Assembly (NCBI RefSeq): GCF_022810305.1
Contig: NZ_JALGQH010000017.1
Span: forward strand, 1 to 64,000
Reading direction: 5' to 3'
Origin: Rhodococcus sp. ARC_M6
GTDB taxonomy: Bacteria > Actinomycetota > Actinomycetes > Mycobacteriales > Mycobacteriaceae
DNA length: 64,000 nt
The position numbers and the translations under genes were made by a program. The stretch's first letter is position 1. Each line of letters begins with the position of its first letter. Below the pieces are notes generated by a model, which was not told the DNA's origin, ran no database searches, and saw nothing but the letters and a program-made list of their open reading frames with translations. Shown piece after piece: positions 18,722 through 27,169 of this stretch.

Positions 18722-20355
18722 TCACCACTCTCGCCGCGTCCGGGACGGACGTAGGAAACCCCGCCTTCAACATTGCGATCTTCCTCGCGTTTGTCGTCGT
18801 GACAATGACACTGGTCATCCGTGCCAGTCGTACCACCAAGAAGGCTTCCGACTTCTACACCGGCGGTGGACAATTCACCGGGCCGCAGAACGGTTTCGCT
18901 ATCGCCGGCGACTACCTCTCGGCCGCGTCGTTCCTCGGAATTGCCGGTGCCATCGCGGTCTACGGTTACGACGGCTTCCTCTACTCCATCGGCTTCCTCG
19001 TCGCCTGGCTGGTCGCTCTGCTTCTGGTGGCCGAATTGCTCCGGAATACCGGCAGATTCACGATGGCCGACGTATTGAGCTTCCGTCTCAAGCAGCGGCC
19101 GGTGCGTATGGCAGCAGCACTTTCCACTCTGACGGTCTCGCTCTTCTACCTGTTGGCCCAGATGGCCGGTGCCGGTGGACTTGTCGCGCTTCTACTCAAC
19201 ATCGACGGCAAGTTCGGTCAGGGCGTTGTCGTCGCAATCGTCGGCGTCTTGATGATCGTCTACGTTTTGGTCGGCGGCATGAAGGGCACCACCTACGTGC
19301 AGATGGTCAAGGCTGTCCTGCTGGTAGCCGGCGCGGGAATCATGTTCGTGCTGGTGCTGTGGGCAGTGCGCGGCAACTTCTCGCAGCTGCTCGCCAATGC
19401 GCAGGACATGGTCAACAGTTCCACAACCAAGGGTGTTGCGGGTCGCGATGTTCTCGGACCCGGCGCCAAGTACGGCATCTCTTCGATGAGCAAGCTCGAC
19501 TTCATCTCTCTCGGACTCGCTTTGGTGCTCGGCACCGCCGGTCTGCCGCACGTTCTCATGCGCTTCTACACGGTCCCCACCGCCAAGGAAGCTCGCCGCT
19601 CCGTCACCTGGGCGATCTCCCTGATCGGCGCTTTCTACCTGTTCACACTGGTTCTGGGCTACGGCGCTGCCAGCATGGTTGGCCCGGACAAGATCTTGGC
19701 TGCTCCCGGTAAGGAGAACTCGGCGGCACCGTTGCTGGCCTTCGAGCTCGGCGGCACCATCTTCCTCGGCATCATCTCCGCCGTGGCGTTCGCAACCATT
19801 CTCGCGGTGGTCGCGGGCCTCGCGATCACAGCTTCGGCGTCCTTCGCTCACGACATCTACGCCAGTGTCATCAAGCGCGGCAACGCAACCGAAGAGCAGC
19901 AGGTCCGGGTCTCACGCATCACCGTCGTCGTGATCGGCCTTGTCTCCATCGTTCTCGGCATCGGCGCGATGGGGCAGAACATCGCCTTCCTGGTAGCACT
20001 TGCCTTCGCTGTCGCAGCCTCGGCGAACCTGCCGACTCTGCTGTACTCGTTGTTCTGGAAGAAGTTCAACACCACCGGAGCGCTGTTCAGTATTTACGGC
20101 GGTCTGATCAGTGCCTTGACGCTGATCGTGTTCTCCCCGGCTGTTTCCGGCAAGCCGTCGTCGATGCTCCCGAACTCTGACTTCGCCTGGTTCCCGCTCT
20201 CCAACCCCGGCATCGTCTCGATCCCGTTGGCTTTCGCTCTCGGCATCATCGGTACGTACGTCGGACGCAACAAGCTCGAAGATCCGGCTAAGCAGGCTGA
20301 GATGGAAGTTCGTTCCCTGACCGGCGTCGGCGTCGAAAAGGCTGTCGACCACTAA
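18718..20355 (+). CDS. mctC: Monocarboxylate/acetate:cation symporter, MctC/ActP type
   Basis: 545 residues with about thirteen membrane helices. SSS-family signatures include AGDYLSAASFLGIAGAIAVYGYDG near residues 60-83, 'FTMADVLSFRLKQRPVR' and 'GTAGLPHVLMRFYTVPTAKEARRS'. Length and sequence fit ActP of E. coli and MctC of Corynebacterium glutamicum, which import acetate, propionate and pyruvate with Na+ or H+. It lacks the ~90-residue extracytoplasmic insert of the neighbouring symporter. It is coupled to the DUF485 gene by a GTGA overlap and followed by hairpins. Substrate specificity is inferred from family only. Confidence 0.88.
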   Translation: MITTLAASGTDVGNPAFNIAIFLAFVVVTMTLVIRASRTTKKASDFYTGGGQFTGPQNGFAIAGDYLSAASFLGIAGAIAVYGYDGFLYSIGFLVAWLVALLLVAELLRNTGRFTMADVLSFRLKQRPVRMAAALSTLTVSLFYLLAQMAGAGGLVALLLNIDGKFGQGVVVAIVGVLMIVYVLVGGMKGTTYVQMVKAVLLVAGAGIMFVLVLWAVRGNFSQLLANAQDMVNSSTTKGVAGRDVLGPGAKYGISSMSKLDFISLGLALVLGTAGLPHVLMRFYTVPTAKEARRSVTWAISLIGAFYLFTLVLGYGAASMVGPDKILAAPGKENSAAPLLAFELGGTIFLGIISAVAFATILAVVAGLAITASASFAHDIYASVIKRGNATEEQQVRVSRITVVVIGLVSIVLGIGAMGQNIAFLVALAFAVAASANLPTLLYSLFWKKFNTTGALFSIYGGLISALTLIVFSPAVSGKPSSMLPNSDFAWFPLSNPGIVSIPLAFALGIIGTYVGRNKLEDPAKQAEMEVRSLTGVGVEKAVDH

Positions 20356-20357
20356 GG

Positions 20358-20372
20358 AGGGGCTCCGCCCCT
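20358..20372 (+). terminator. Short GC hairpin after mctC
   Basis: AGGGGC (20358-20363) and GCCCCT (20367-20372) with a 3-nt loop directly after the mctC stop codon. It is immediately followed by a larger palindrome at 20374-20411, and the two together probably end transcription. Confidence 0.5.
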
Positions 20373-20373
20373 A

Positions 20374-20411
20374 TGCGCCTTTCTGGTACCTCCGGTAACC
20401 GGAAAGGCGCA
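20374..20411. terminator. TGCGCCTTTC...GAAAGGCGCA palindrome
   Basis: Ten-bp perfect arms TGCGCCTTTC (20374-20383) and GAAAGGCGCA (20402-20411), with further imperfect pairing inside (GGTACC/GGTAACC). It lies between mctC and the Rv0910-like gene. The outer arms share TGCGCCTTT/AAAGGCGCA with the near-identical palindromes at 33506 and 46295, so it looks like a degenerate member of the same dispersed family. Confidence 0.65.
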
Positions 20412-20431
20412 CAAGGGTTTATTGTCCCCAC

Positions 20432-20863
20432 ATGGCAAAGCTCACGGTGAAAATTGACGTTCCGCTCCCGCCGCAGGAAGTGTGGGACAAGGCCTCCGAC
20501 CTCAGCGGTTACGAGAACTGGCTGGTAGTCCACGACGGTTGGCGCAGTGATCTCCCCGAAAATTTGGGTGTCGGCACTGAAATCAGCTCCGTCGTGACGG
20601 TGAAAGGCCTGCGCAATCGCGTGCGCTGGACCATCAAGAAGTACGACGTCCCCAAGGCGCTCTCGCTCAAGGGCGACGGCAAGGGTGGCGTCAAACTGGG
20701 TCTCGAGTTGGACATCAAGCCCAAGGAGGCAGGTTCCGAGTTGGCGTTGACGATCGAACTCGGTGGCGCACCACTGTTCGGACCCATCGGGTCCGGAGTT
20801 GCCCGGGCACTCAAAGGTGACATCGAAAAGTCGTTGGCACAGTTCGTGCAGATTTACGCCTGA
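20432..20863 (+). CDS. SRPBCC (START-fold) protein, Rv0910-type 'toxin'
   Basis: 143 residues, closely resembling M. tuberculosis Rv0910: 'KIDVPLPPQEVWDKASDLSGYENWL', 'VKGLRNRVRWTIKKYD', 'GDGKGGVKLGLELDIKPKE' and 'LFGPIGSGVARALKGDIEKSLAQFV'. The SRPBCC fold forms a hydrophobic ligand cavity. In mycobacteria it is annotated as the toxin partner of Rv0909; the Rv0909-like gene here is at 10827, separated by a 9.4-kb transport island. The ATG lies about 20 nt after a palindrome and has no strong ribosome site. A lipid-binding role is an equally reasonable reading, since the toxin label rests on limited evidence. Confidence 0.83.
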   Translation: MAKLTVKIDVPLPPQEVWDKASDLSGYENWLVVHDGWRSDLPENLGVGTEISSVVTVKGLRNRVRWTIKKYDVPKALSLKGDGKGGVKLGLELDIKPKEAGSELALTIELGGAPLFGPIGSGVARALKGDIEKSLAQFVQIYA

Positions 20864-20910
20864 AATTCGAACAAGAGCTACTTTGCGGCAAACATGAGTT
20901 AGGATTCTTT

Positions 20911-20962
20911 CCGGCAGAATAAACGGGTCAATAGTTTGTTATTGACCGGTCGCTTCTGCCGG
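20911..20962 (+). promoter_or_regulatory. Nested hairpin in the leader of the VWA gene
   Basis: Outer arms CCGGCAGAA (20911-20919) and TTCTGCCGG (20954-20962); inner arms GGTCAATA (20926-20933) and TATTGACC (20940-20947) with a 6-nt loop. The 3' outer arm ends in the first bases of GGAGAGG, the ribosome site of the gene starting at 20977, so folding could limit translation. It could also act as terminator of the preceding gene or bind a regulator as DNA. Confidence 0.55.
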
Positions 20963-20976
20963 AGAGGATTCCGTCA

Positions 20977-22638
20977 ATGTCTGGTCGACACGAACCGTCC
21001 GGGGTATCCGCAGCGTTGATGCCGCGATCGGTAAAGGTGCTGGTCGGGGTGCTCGCGGTGGTTGCTGTCGCTGGTACTGCAGCATTTGTAGTCACCTTCA
21101 GTAGCGTGGAGGCGAGCGTCCCGGCAGTAGCTTCTTCCGTCCCCCCTGAACCAGGTTGTGGGGAGAAGGCCAAGCTTGTCATCGCGGTCGATCCGTCCAT
21201 CGCGACCGGTGTCGAAGCTGTTGTCGCTACCATTGCTCCGGAAAAGCTCGGTTGCGCATCGTTCACTGTGGTCCCCCAGGATTCTGCCCGTACATTCGGC
21301 GATCTCGCCGGTGGTGGAACCGGCCCGGCACTGTGGATCCCCGACTCGTCGGAATGGCTGGACAAGGTGACCGGGGTCGGGAGCAGCAGTTTCCGCAAGG
21401 TCAGTGCCTCCGTAGCCTCCACACCGGTCGTCACGGTCACGAAAACCGGAGAAGGGACGCGGCCCGGAAATTGGCTCGACGTTCTTGCGGTACCGGGGTT
21501 ACACATCGGCGATCCGCTGTCGAGTGCTGTTTCCAGCGCTCCCATTGTGGCGGCTTTTGCCGAAACCCAGGCCCAGAACGGCGATCCGGCATCCATCTTG
21601 TCCGCATTGGTTCCCGTGGCCCAGGCGCAGTTGGGAAATGTGAAGGAAGCCGGTTCAACCGGACGCATCGAAAAGGTTGCAGCTGTCGGCGGAACAGCGG
21701 TCACGACAGAACAGACTTTTACCTCCTACCTCGCCGCTCACGCCGATGCTCAATTGACCGCAGTGGTGCCGGCAACCGGCACGGTCTTCATGAACTACCC
21801 CGTAGCGCTCACCGGAGCCGGAACCGTCGACGCGAGCGCTCAGGCGCAGGTCCTCATCGACGCGCTCTCGTCCGAGACCGGCCGAACGGTCTTGTCCGGA
21901 CTGGGTTTCCGTGGTCCAGGCAGCGAACCGCTCGGAAGCGGCGGCATCGATGTGAGCGCGTCCCTGGTGCCGAATGATCCGTCGATGGTGACGAAAGCTC
22001 TGGCACGGTACGAACTCCTCTCCCGACCGTCGCGCGCCCTGGCTGTTGTCGACGTCTCGGGTTCGATGGACTACGTGCAGGACGGCGTGACCCGCATGGC
22101 GGCGACGGCCCAGGCCGGCGACCTCGCGATCCGAATGTTCCCGGGTAACGCGCAATTGGGTTTGTGGGCGTTCTCCATCAAACTCGGCGGCGATACCGAC
22201 TACCGAGAAATCGAACCGGTTCGACGTATGGACGCGGCCGAGGGCGATGCCGATCATCGCACGCAGCTTCTCTCACACGTCGGCACCTTGCCGTCGCTCG
22301 TCGGTGGTGGAACGGGACTGTACGACAGCGTCCTTGCCGCATTCCGTCAGATTCAAAGCACTTACGATCGGGCCTCGATCAATTCGGTAATCCTGGTGAC
22401 GGACGGGGCTAACGACGATCCGTCGGGGATCAACCTCAAGGACTTGCTCGATACCCTTGCGCGTGAGCAGGATTCCGCTCGACCCGTACCCATCATCACC
22501 ATCGGTGTCACCGACGACGCGGATACCGAAGTGCTGAAACAGATTTCCGCGGTCACCGGCGGAAACAGCCACTTCGCACCCACTCCCGCGGATATTCCCA
22601 AGGTGTTCATCGGAGCGATCAGCGGCCGTGCCGGCTAG
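20977..22638 (+). CDS. Membrane-anchored VWA-domain protein with substrate-binding-like region
   Basis: 553 residues. An N-terminal membrane segment (about 20-41) is followed by a periplasmic-binding-protein-like region (about 60-330) and a C-terminal von Willebrand factor A domain with a complete MIDAS start DVSGS at 359-363, a later Thr, and 'VTDGAND' near 473. Such proteins occur in many actinobacteria as exported metal-dependent adhesion or protein-interaction modules; no enzymatic role is evident. GGAGAGG 9-15 nt upstream supports the ATG at 20977. The stop codon shares the tetranucleotide CTAG with the stop of the opposing gene, so the two converge with a 4-nt overlap. Confidence 0.82.
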   Translation: MSGRHEPSGVSAALMPRSVKVLVGVLAVVAVAGTAAFVVTFSSVEASVPAVASSVPPEPGCGEKAKLVIAVDPSIATGVEAVVATIAPEKLGCASFTVVPQDSARTFGDLAGGGTGPALWIPDSSEWLDKVTGVGSSSFRKVSASVASTPVVTVTKTGEGTRPGNWLDVLAVPGLHIGDPLSSAVSSAPIVAAFAETQAQNGDPASILSALVPVAQAQLGNVKEAGSTGRIEKVAAVGGTAVTTEQTFTSYLAAHADAQLTAVVPATGTVFMNYPVALTGAGTVDASAQAQVLIDALSSETGRTVLSGLGFRGPGSEPLGSGGIDVSASLVPNDPSMVTKALARYELLSRPSRALAVVDVSGSMDYVQDGVTRMAATAQAGDLAIRMFPGNAQLGLWAFSIKLGGDTDYREIEPVRRMDAAEGDADHRTQLLSHVGTLPSLVGGGTGLYDSVLAAFRQIQSTYDRASINSVILVTDGANDDPSGINLKDLLDTLAREQDSARPVPIITIGVTDDADTEVLKQISAVTGGNSHFAPTPADIPKVFIGAISGRAG

Positions 22639-23549
22639 TCGAGGATCGGTGCATCCGCTGTGTCGGTGATCCACTCGGTGGCCAGCGCTTCGAGAGTTCC
22701 GTCAGCGTAGAGCGAGTCGACTGCAGCAGAAACACAGGCGGTGAGAGGACTGTTCTTCTCGAGAACCAAGCCGAAGAATTCCGTGACGGCGTTCGGCCGG
22801 GGGAACTGTCCGACAATCACAGACTGGGGTAGTTCGGTTTCGGTGATGTGAAACCCGGTGGGAATGTCGACGACCAGTGCGTCGATTTCGCCGGCCACCA
22901 GCGCCGCCTTCGCGTCGTTGGTGTTTGCATAAGTCCGCGGCGGTGTCTTCGGGGTAATGGTGTCGGTGATGGCAAGCAGGCTCGTCGAACCAGCTTGTGC
23001 GCCCAGTCGATATGTCGTGAGCGAAGCGAGATCGGCGGCCTGCGACGCACTGTTGCTCTGCAACGCAATGACAGACTGCGCCACCGCGTAATACGGCGAA
23101 CTGACATCGACGGCGTCGCGGCGGTCCCCGGAAATCGTGAACTGGTCGAGCGCGAAGTCGAATTCCTTGCTGCCGGGCTTCAATGCGTCGCCCCAGCCGA
23201 CTCTGGTGAAGGCGACCTGGTCGGAGTTGTACCCGAGCTTCTCGGTCACGGCGCGAGCTACCGCGCCTTCGAACCCTTGACCGTTCGACGGATCGTTGTC
23301 GTGAAACCACGGTTCGTACGCCGGTGAATCGGTAGCGACGGTGAGAACTCCGTCGTGTGTGGTGGTGCCACTGAGAGGACCGCAGGTGCCTATCGCCGCG
23401 GTTGACGGCAGTTTGGTGAATGCCTCGGTGATGGTTGTCGTCGTATCTGCTCCTGCTGTAGTGCTCTCCGATTCGGCAGAGCAAGACCCCAAGAGGATCG
23501 AGGAGGCGAAGATCGCGGTTACGGCAGCGCAACGTCGTGGCATCGGCAC
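22635..23549 (-). CDS. ABC transporter amino-acid-binding lipoprotein
   Basis: 304 residues with signal peptide and lipobox LGSC (Cys23), then a Thr/Ala-rich linker and a type-2 periplasmic-binding fold of the polar-amino-acid family: 'LTVATDSPAYEPWFHDNDP', 'GFEGAVARAVTEKLG', 'DFALDQFTISGDRRDAVDVSSPYY' and 'YRLGAQAGSTSLLAI'. It should capture an amino acid or similar ligand outside the membrane. No permease or ATPase gene is adjacent, so it is an orphan binding protein in this window. It converges with the VWA gene and diverges from ligD. Confidence 0.82.
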   Translation of the reverse strand: MPMPRRCAAVTAIFASSILLGSCSAESESTTAGADTTTTITEAFTKLPSTAAIGTCGPLSGTTTHDGVLTVATDSPAYEPWFHDNDPSNGQGFEGAVARAVTEKLGYNSDQVAFTRVGWGDALKPGSKEFDFALDQFTISGDRRDAVDVSSPYYAVAQSVIALQSNSASQAADLASLTTYRLGAQAGSTSLLAITDTITPKTPPRTYANTNDAKAALVAGEIDALVVDIPTGFHITETELPQSVIVGQFPRPNAVTEFFGLVLEKNSPLTACVSAAVDSLYADGTLEALATEWITDTADAPILD

Positions 23550-23638
23550 CTCGCCATCTTGCCTGCTATGTCCGCTGCGTCCGTGATCGGGCTGCGAATT
23601 TTGCGACCCGGTGCCACTTTTTCGCGCACAATGAGGAC

Positions 23639-25915
23639 ATGGCGACGACCGATCGGGGTCAGATCACACTCGACGGCATAACCGTGCCCGTGACCAACCT
23701 CGGGAAGGTCCTCTACCCCGAGAGCGGGACAACCAAAGCTGAAGTGATCGACTACTACACCCGGATTTCGGCTGTGATGATTTCGCATGTCGTGGCCCGT
23801 CCGGGGACGCGCAAGCGGTGGCCGAACGGGGTGGACAGTCAAGCGTTCTTCGAGAAAAATCTCGCATCATCGGCTCCGGCATGGTTGACCCGAGCGTCGC
23901 TGCAACACTCCGATCGGGTGGTCACCTATCCCATTTTTGATTCGGTCGCCTCGCTCGCCTGGCTCGGCCAACAAGCCGCGCTCGAATTACATGTTCCGCA
24001 ATGGCGATTCGACGGTTCCGGCCGTGGACCGGCTACCCGGTTGGTGTTCGATCTGGACCCGGGTGAGGGGGTCGGGTTGGCGGAATGTGCCGAAGTAGCT
24101 CGTTGGATCCGTGATTTGGTCGGAACTCTGGGGTGGACGGTCTATCCGGTTACCAGTGGCAGCAAGGGCATTCACCTGTATGTTCCTCTTGATCGGCCAC
24201 TGGAGGGGAATGGGGCGTCGACCGTCGCCAAGCAGGTCGCGACAGGACTCGAGAAGATTCATCCGGAACTCGTGACGGCCACGATGGCGCGGAATATCCG
24301 GGCCGGCAAGGTTTTTGTCGATTGGAGTCAGAACAATCCAGCCAAGACCACCATCGCCCCGTATTCGATGCGCGGGCGCGCTCAGCCTTACGTTGCCGCG
24401 CCGCGCAGTTGGGAAGAACTCGACGATCCCACGTTGCGGCAATTGCTGTTCGATGAGGTTCTGGAGCGCGTTGAATTCGGCGGCGATCTGTTAGCCGGCC
24501 TGGATCCGACAGTGGCCGTGGAAGATTCATTGACTCGGTACCGAAACAAGCGGTCAGCCGACAGAACCCCGGAGCCGGTACCCCGAGACAAGCCTGCGCC
24601 CACTTCCGGAAATTCCTTTGTCATTCAAGAACATCACGCGCGCAGACTGCACTATGACGTTCGGCTCGAACGCGACGGCGTGCTGGTGTCGTGGGCCGTG
24701 CCGAAAGGTGTGCCGACGACCGCCGGGGAGAATCGACTGGCAGTGCACACCGAGGACCATCCGATGGAGTACGCCACCTTTTCCGGAGTAATTCCGAAGG
24801 GCGAGTACGGCGGTGGTTCGATGACGATCTGGGATTCCGGGACGTACGAGACCGAGAAATGGCGCGACGACGAGGTGATAGTGCGGTTGGCGGGGGAGCG
24901 GGTGCAGGGCCGTTTCGCGCTCATCCGGACCAAAGGTGATCAGTGGTTGATGCATCTGATGAAGGATCAAAATGCCAGTTTCGGAACGGAGTTCCCCAAG
25001 AATCTCGAGCCGATGCTTGCTACGGCCGGAACAGTTGACGGTCTGGATCCGGAGGAGTGGGCATTCGAAGGGAAGTGGGACGGGATACGCGTAGTACTCG
25101 AATACCATTCGGGCACATTGTTACTGCGCAGCCGGTCCGGAAATGACAAGACTGCAGATTATCCGGCGCTGGCGCACCTGGGTGACGGTCTGAAGGGCCA
25201 CGAGGTAGTCATCGACGGTGAAGTCGTGGCCTACGACGACCGGGGTGTCACCGATTTCGGACTGCTGCAACGTGGTGGAACGCCGGAGTTCTTGGCATTC
25301 GATCTCCTGTATCTCGATGGTGTGTCTTTGCTTCGGAAGTCGTATGCCGACAGACGGACAGTGCTGAATGCGTTGGCAGCCAACGTCGGTGATCTCACTG
25401 TTCCGCCGCAGATCGAGGGCACGGCCGAAAACGCGCTGGAAGTGAGTCGTGAATCCGGATGGGAGGGGATCGTCGCCAAACGCCTTGCGTCGGTGTATCT
25501 TCCAGGACGTCGAGGTTCGAGTTGGATCAAGGTCAAGAACTGGCGCACCCAAGAAGTCGTGATCGGCGGATGGCGAAGGGGGCAAGGCAATCGCTCCCAC
25601 GGGATCGGTGCCCTTCTCATGGGTATCCCGGGAGAGGCCGGGCTGAGCTATGTCGGCCGGGTGGGTACTGGGTTCACCGATCGGGATCTCGAGAAATTGT
25701 TGACGGTATTGGAACCCTTGCAGCAGAATGAAAGTCCTTTCGCGGAGGAACTTCCGACCGACGACAGAAAAGGGGCTGTGTGGGTCAGTCCGGAACTGGT
25801 CGGTGAAGTGCGATTCATGGACTGGACGGAGAGCAGTCGACTGCGTCATCCGAGTTGGCGGGGGCTACGCGGAGACAAAGTTGCTGCCGATGTGGAGAAG
25901 GAAGCGTTGTCATAG
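23639..25915 (+). CDS. ligD: Multifunctional NHEJ DNA ligase LigD (polymerase-phosphoesterase-ligase)
   Basis: 758 residues from the ATG at 23639, close to the 759 of M. tuberculosis LigD and with the same domain order. Residues ~1-290: primase-like polymerase with catalytic Asp pair in VFDLDPG (137-142). Residues ~320-450: 3'-phosphoesterase with EHHARRLHYDVRLE near 331-344 and HPMEYATFSGVIPKGEYGGG. Residues ~455-758: ATP-dependent ligase with the adenylated lysine in GKWDG (Lys479). It repairs double-strand breaks together with Ku. In mycobacteria ku lies beside ligD, but no ku gene is visible here; the divergent neighbour is an amino-acid-binding lipoprotein. Confidence 0.95.
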   Translation: MATTDRGQITLDGITVPVTNLGKVLYPESGTTKAEVIDYYTRISAVMISHVVARPGTRKRWPNGVDSQAFFEKNLASSAPAWLTRASLQHSDRVVTYPIFDSVASLAWLGQQAALELHVPQWRFDGSGRGPATRLVFDLDPGEGVGLAECAEVARWIRDLVGTLGWTVYPVTSGSKGIHLYVPLDRPLEGNGASTVAKQVATGLEKIHPELVTATMARNIRAGKVFVDWSQNNPAKTTIAPYSMRGRAQPYVAAPRSWEELDDPTLRQLLFDEVLERVEFGGDLLAGLDPTVAVEDSLTRYRNKRSADRTPEPVPRDKPAPTSGNSFVIQEHHARRLHYDVRLERDGVLVSWAVPKGVPTTAGENRLAVHTEDHPMEYATFSGVIPKGEYGGGSMTIWDSGTYETEKWRDDEVIVRLAGERVQGRFALIRTKGDQWLMHLMKDQNASFGTEFPKNLEPMLATAGTVDGLDPEEWAFEGKWDGIRVVLEYHSGTLLLRSRSGNDKTADYPALAHLGDGLKGHEVVIDGEVVAYDDRGVTDFGLLQRGGTPEFLAFDLLYLDGVSLLRKSYADRRTVLNALAANVGDLTVPPQIEGTAENALEVSRESGWEGIVAKRLASVYLPGRRGSSWIKVKNWRTQEVVIGGWRRGQGNRSHGIGALLMGIPGEAGLSYVGRVGTGFTDRDLEKLLTVLEPLQQNESPFAEELPTDDRKGAVWVSPELVGEVRFMDWTESSRLRHPSWRGLRGDKVAADVEKEALS

Positions 25916-25933
25916 TCGATTCGCATTCACTGT

Positions 25934-26914
25934 TCAAGGGCACAGTGCATGCGACAGAATTTCGATGGTGTCCGGAGGATTCTTCGGCGTCGAGGTCATA
26001 GTTACGGTGAATGCCCGATCCAGCGTTGCACCGGACAACGTGGAGTAGCCGCGGATTCCGCCGCTGTGCCCGACGTAGGTCACTCCACACGGAAGATCTG
26101 TTACATGAAGACCCAGGCCGTAGTCGAGTGCGTCGGCTTCGGTCGAGCCTGGTTGTGGGGCGGTCATTTCAGCAAGCTCTTTGTCCGGCAGGATTCTTCC
26201 GCTCAACAATGCCCGCCAGAAAGTGTTGAGGTCCTTACCGGTGGAGACCAGCGCACCGGCGGACCACGCGATGGACGGTTCGGTCCGGGAGACATCGGTG
26301 CGACCGGTGGCCAGATCTTTATATCCGGTCAGGTGGTCACCCCGAATATCCTGCTCACCGGCCGGCGGGAGGTAGGTGTCTTCGAGATCGAGAGGCTCGA
26401 GTATCCGGGCCGCCAGCTCGTCGCTGTAGCTCCGTCCGCTGACGGCTTCGATAAGCGTCCCGAGTGCTAGGTAGTTGGAGTCGGCAAACGGAATCTCACC
26501 ATCTATTTCGGGGAGTCCGCTGTGAGGTTGCAGTAGTTGCCTGACCGTGACCAGGTCTGCGTGGGCGTTGCTGCCGAGTTGGTTCGGCAGATACTGCCGG
26601 ACTGGCGCGTCGAGAGTGATCTTCCCTTCCGCGACGAATTGCAGAACGAGCGCTGCCGTGAAGGTCTGTGTCACACTGCCGATCCGAACACGATCGTTGT
26701 CGCCGATCGAATCACCGTCGGTCAGATTCGGGACGCCGCTGGTCAGGACCATAGTTGTGTTTCCGCCGTCGAGAGTCGCGATAGCGCCGACGGCGCCCGA
26801 TTTGGTGAGCGAAACTAGATCCGATTGAACGTCGACAGCCCGTTGGTTCGTGGAGCAGCCGACGAGGGCCAGTGACGTCGCAACTACGACTGCGGCGGCG
26901 AGGTGTGAGCGCAT
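25934..26914 (-). CDS. Beta-lactamase-fold lipoprotein with degenerate active site
   Basis: 326 residues, signal peptide and lipobox LVGC (Cys20), then a class C beta-lactamase/esterase fold ('RIGSVTQTFTAALVLQFVAEGKITLDAPV', 'LEPLDLEDTYLPP', 'GHSGGIRGYST'). The usual SxxK motif reads SVTQ (Ser80, Gln83), so the general-base lysine is missing, and the usual YSN motif reads FAD (143-145). With both changed, hydrolysis of beta-lactams or peptides is unlikely; a binding role or altered chemistry is more probable. The HSG motif and overall fold are kept and there are no frameshifts, so it is not a decaying pseudogene. It converges with ligD with an 18-nt gap. Confidence 0.8.
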   Translation of the reverse strand: MRSHLAAAVVVATSLALVGCSTNQRAVDVQSDLVSLTKSGAVGAIATLDGGNTTMVLTSGVPNLTDGDSIGDNDRVRIGSVTQTFTAALVLQFVAEGKITLDAPVRQYLPNQLGSNAHADLVTVRQLLQPHSGLPEIDGEIPFADSNYLALGTLIEAVSGRSYSDELAARILEPLDLEDTYLPPAGEQDIRGDHLTGYKDLATGRTDVSRTEPSIAWSAGALVSTGKDLNTFWRALLSGRILPDKELAEMTAPQPGSTEADALDYGLGLHVTDLPCGVTYVGHSGGIRGYSTLSGATLDRAFTVTMTSTPKNPPDTIEILSHALCP

Positions 26915-26987
26915 GAGTCGAATTTATGAAATTTGTACGCCTTGGTAATCCAGGAAATCCCGGATCTTTCCCTGATCTTTACTGATC

Positions 26988-27007
26988 AAGGGGACAAAAG
27001 ACCCCTT
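26988..27007. other. Small hairpin in the divergent region between the lipoprotein and NlpC genes
   Basis: AAGGGG (26988-26993) and CCCCTT (27002-27007) with an 8-nt loop, in the 255-bp space between the two divergent genes. It could be an operator or leader structure of the NlpC/P60 gene. No ydaO-type c-di-AMP riboswitch motif was recognised in this leader. Confidence 0.3.
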
Positions 27008-27169
27008 TGTGCATTGCTCACAAGCGGGATCGTCGATTCTTGCCCGAATTGCCCGTAATGGCCGTTAGCATCCGAAGTCAGCGATTGAATTTCACCGTTG
27101 GACCAGTTCAATGCCATTTTCGGTGCGCGGAGCGCGCGGCCGAAAACACTCCCATCTAAGGACGGTTGC

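Noticed and set aside
26915-27169. ydaO-type c-di-AMP riboswitch before the NlpC/P60 gene
   Set aside because: Such riboswitches are common before actinobacterial cell-wall hydrolase genes, but the conserved sequence blocks were not seen here.
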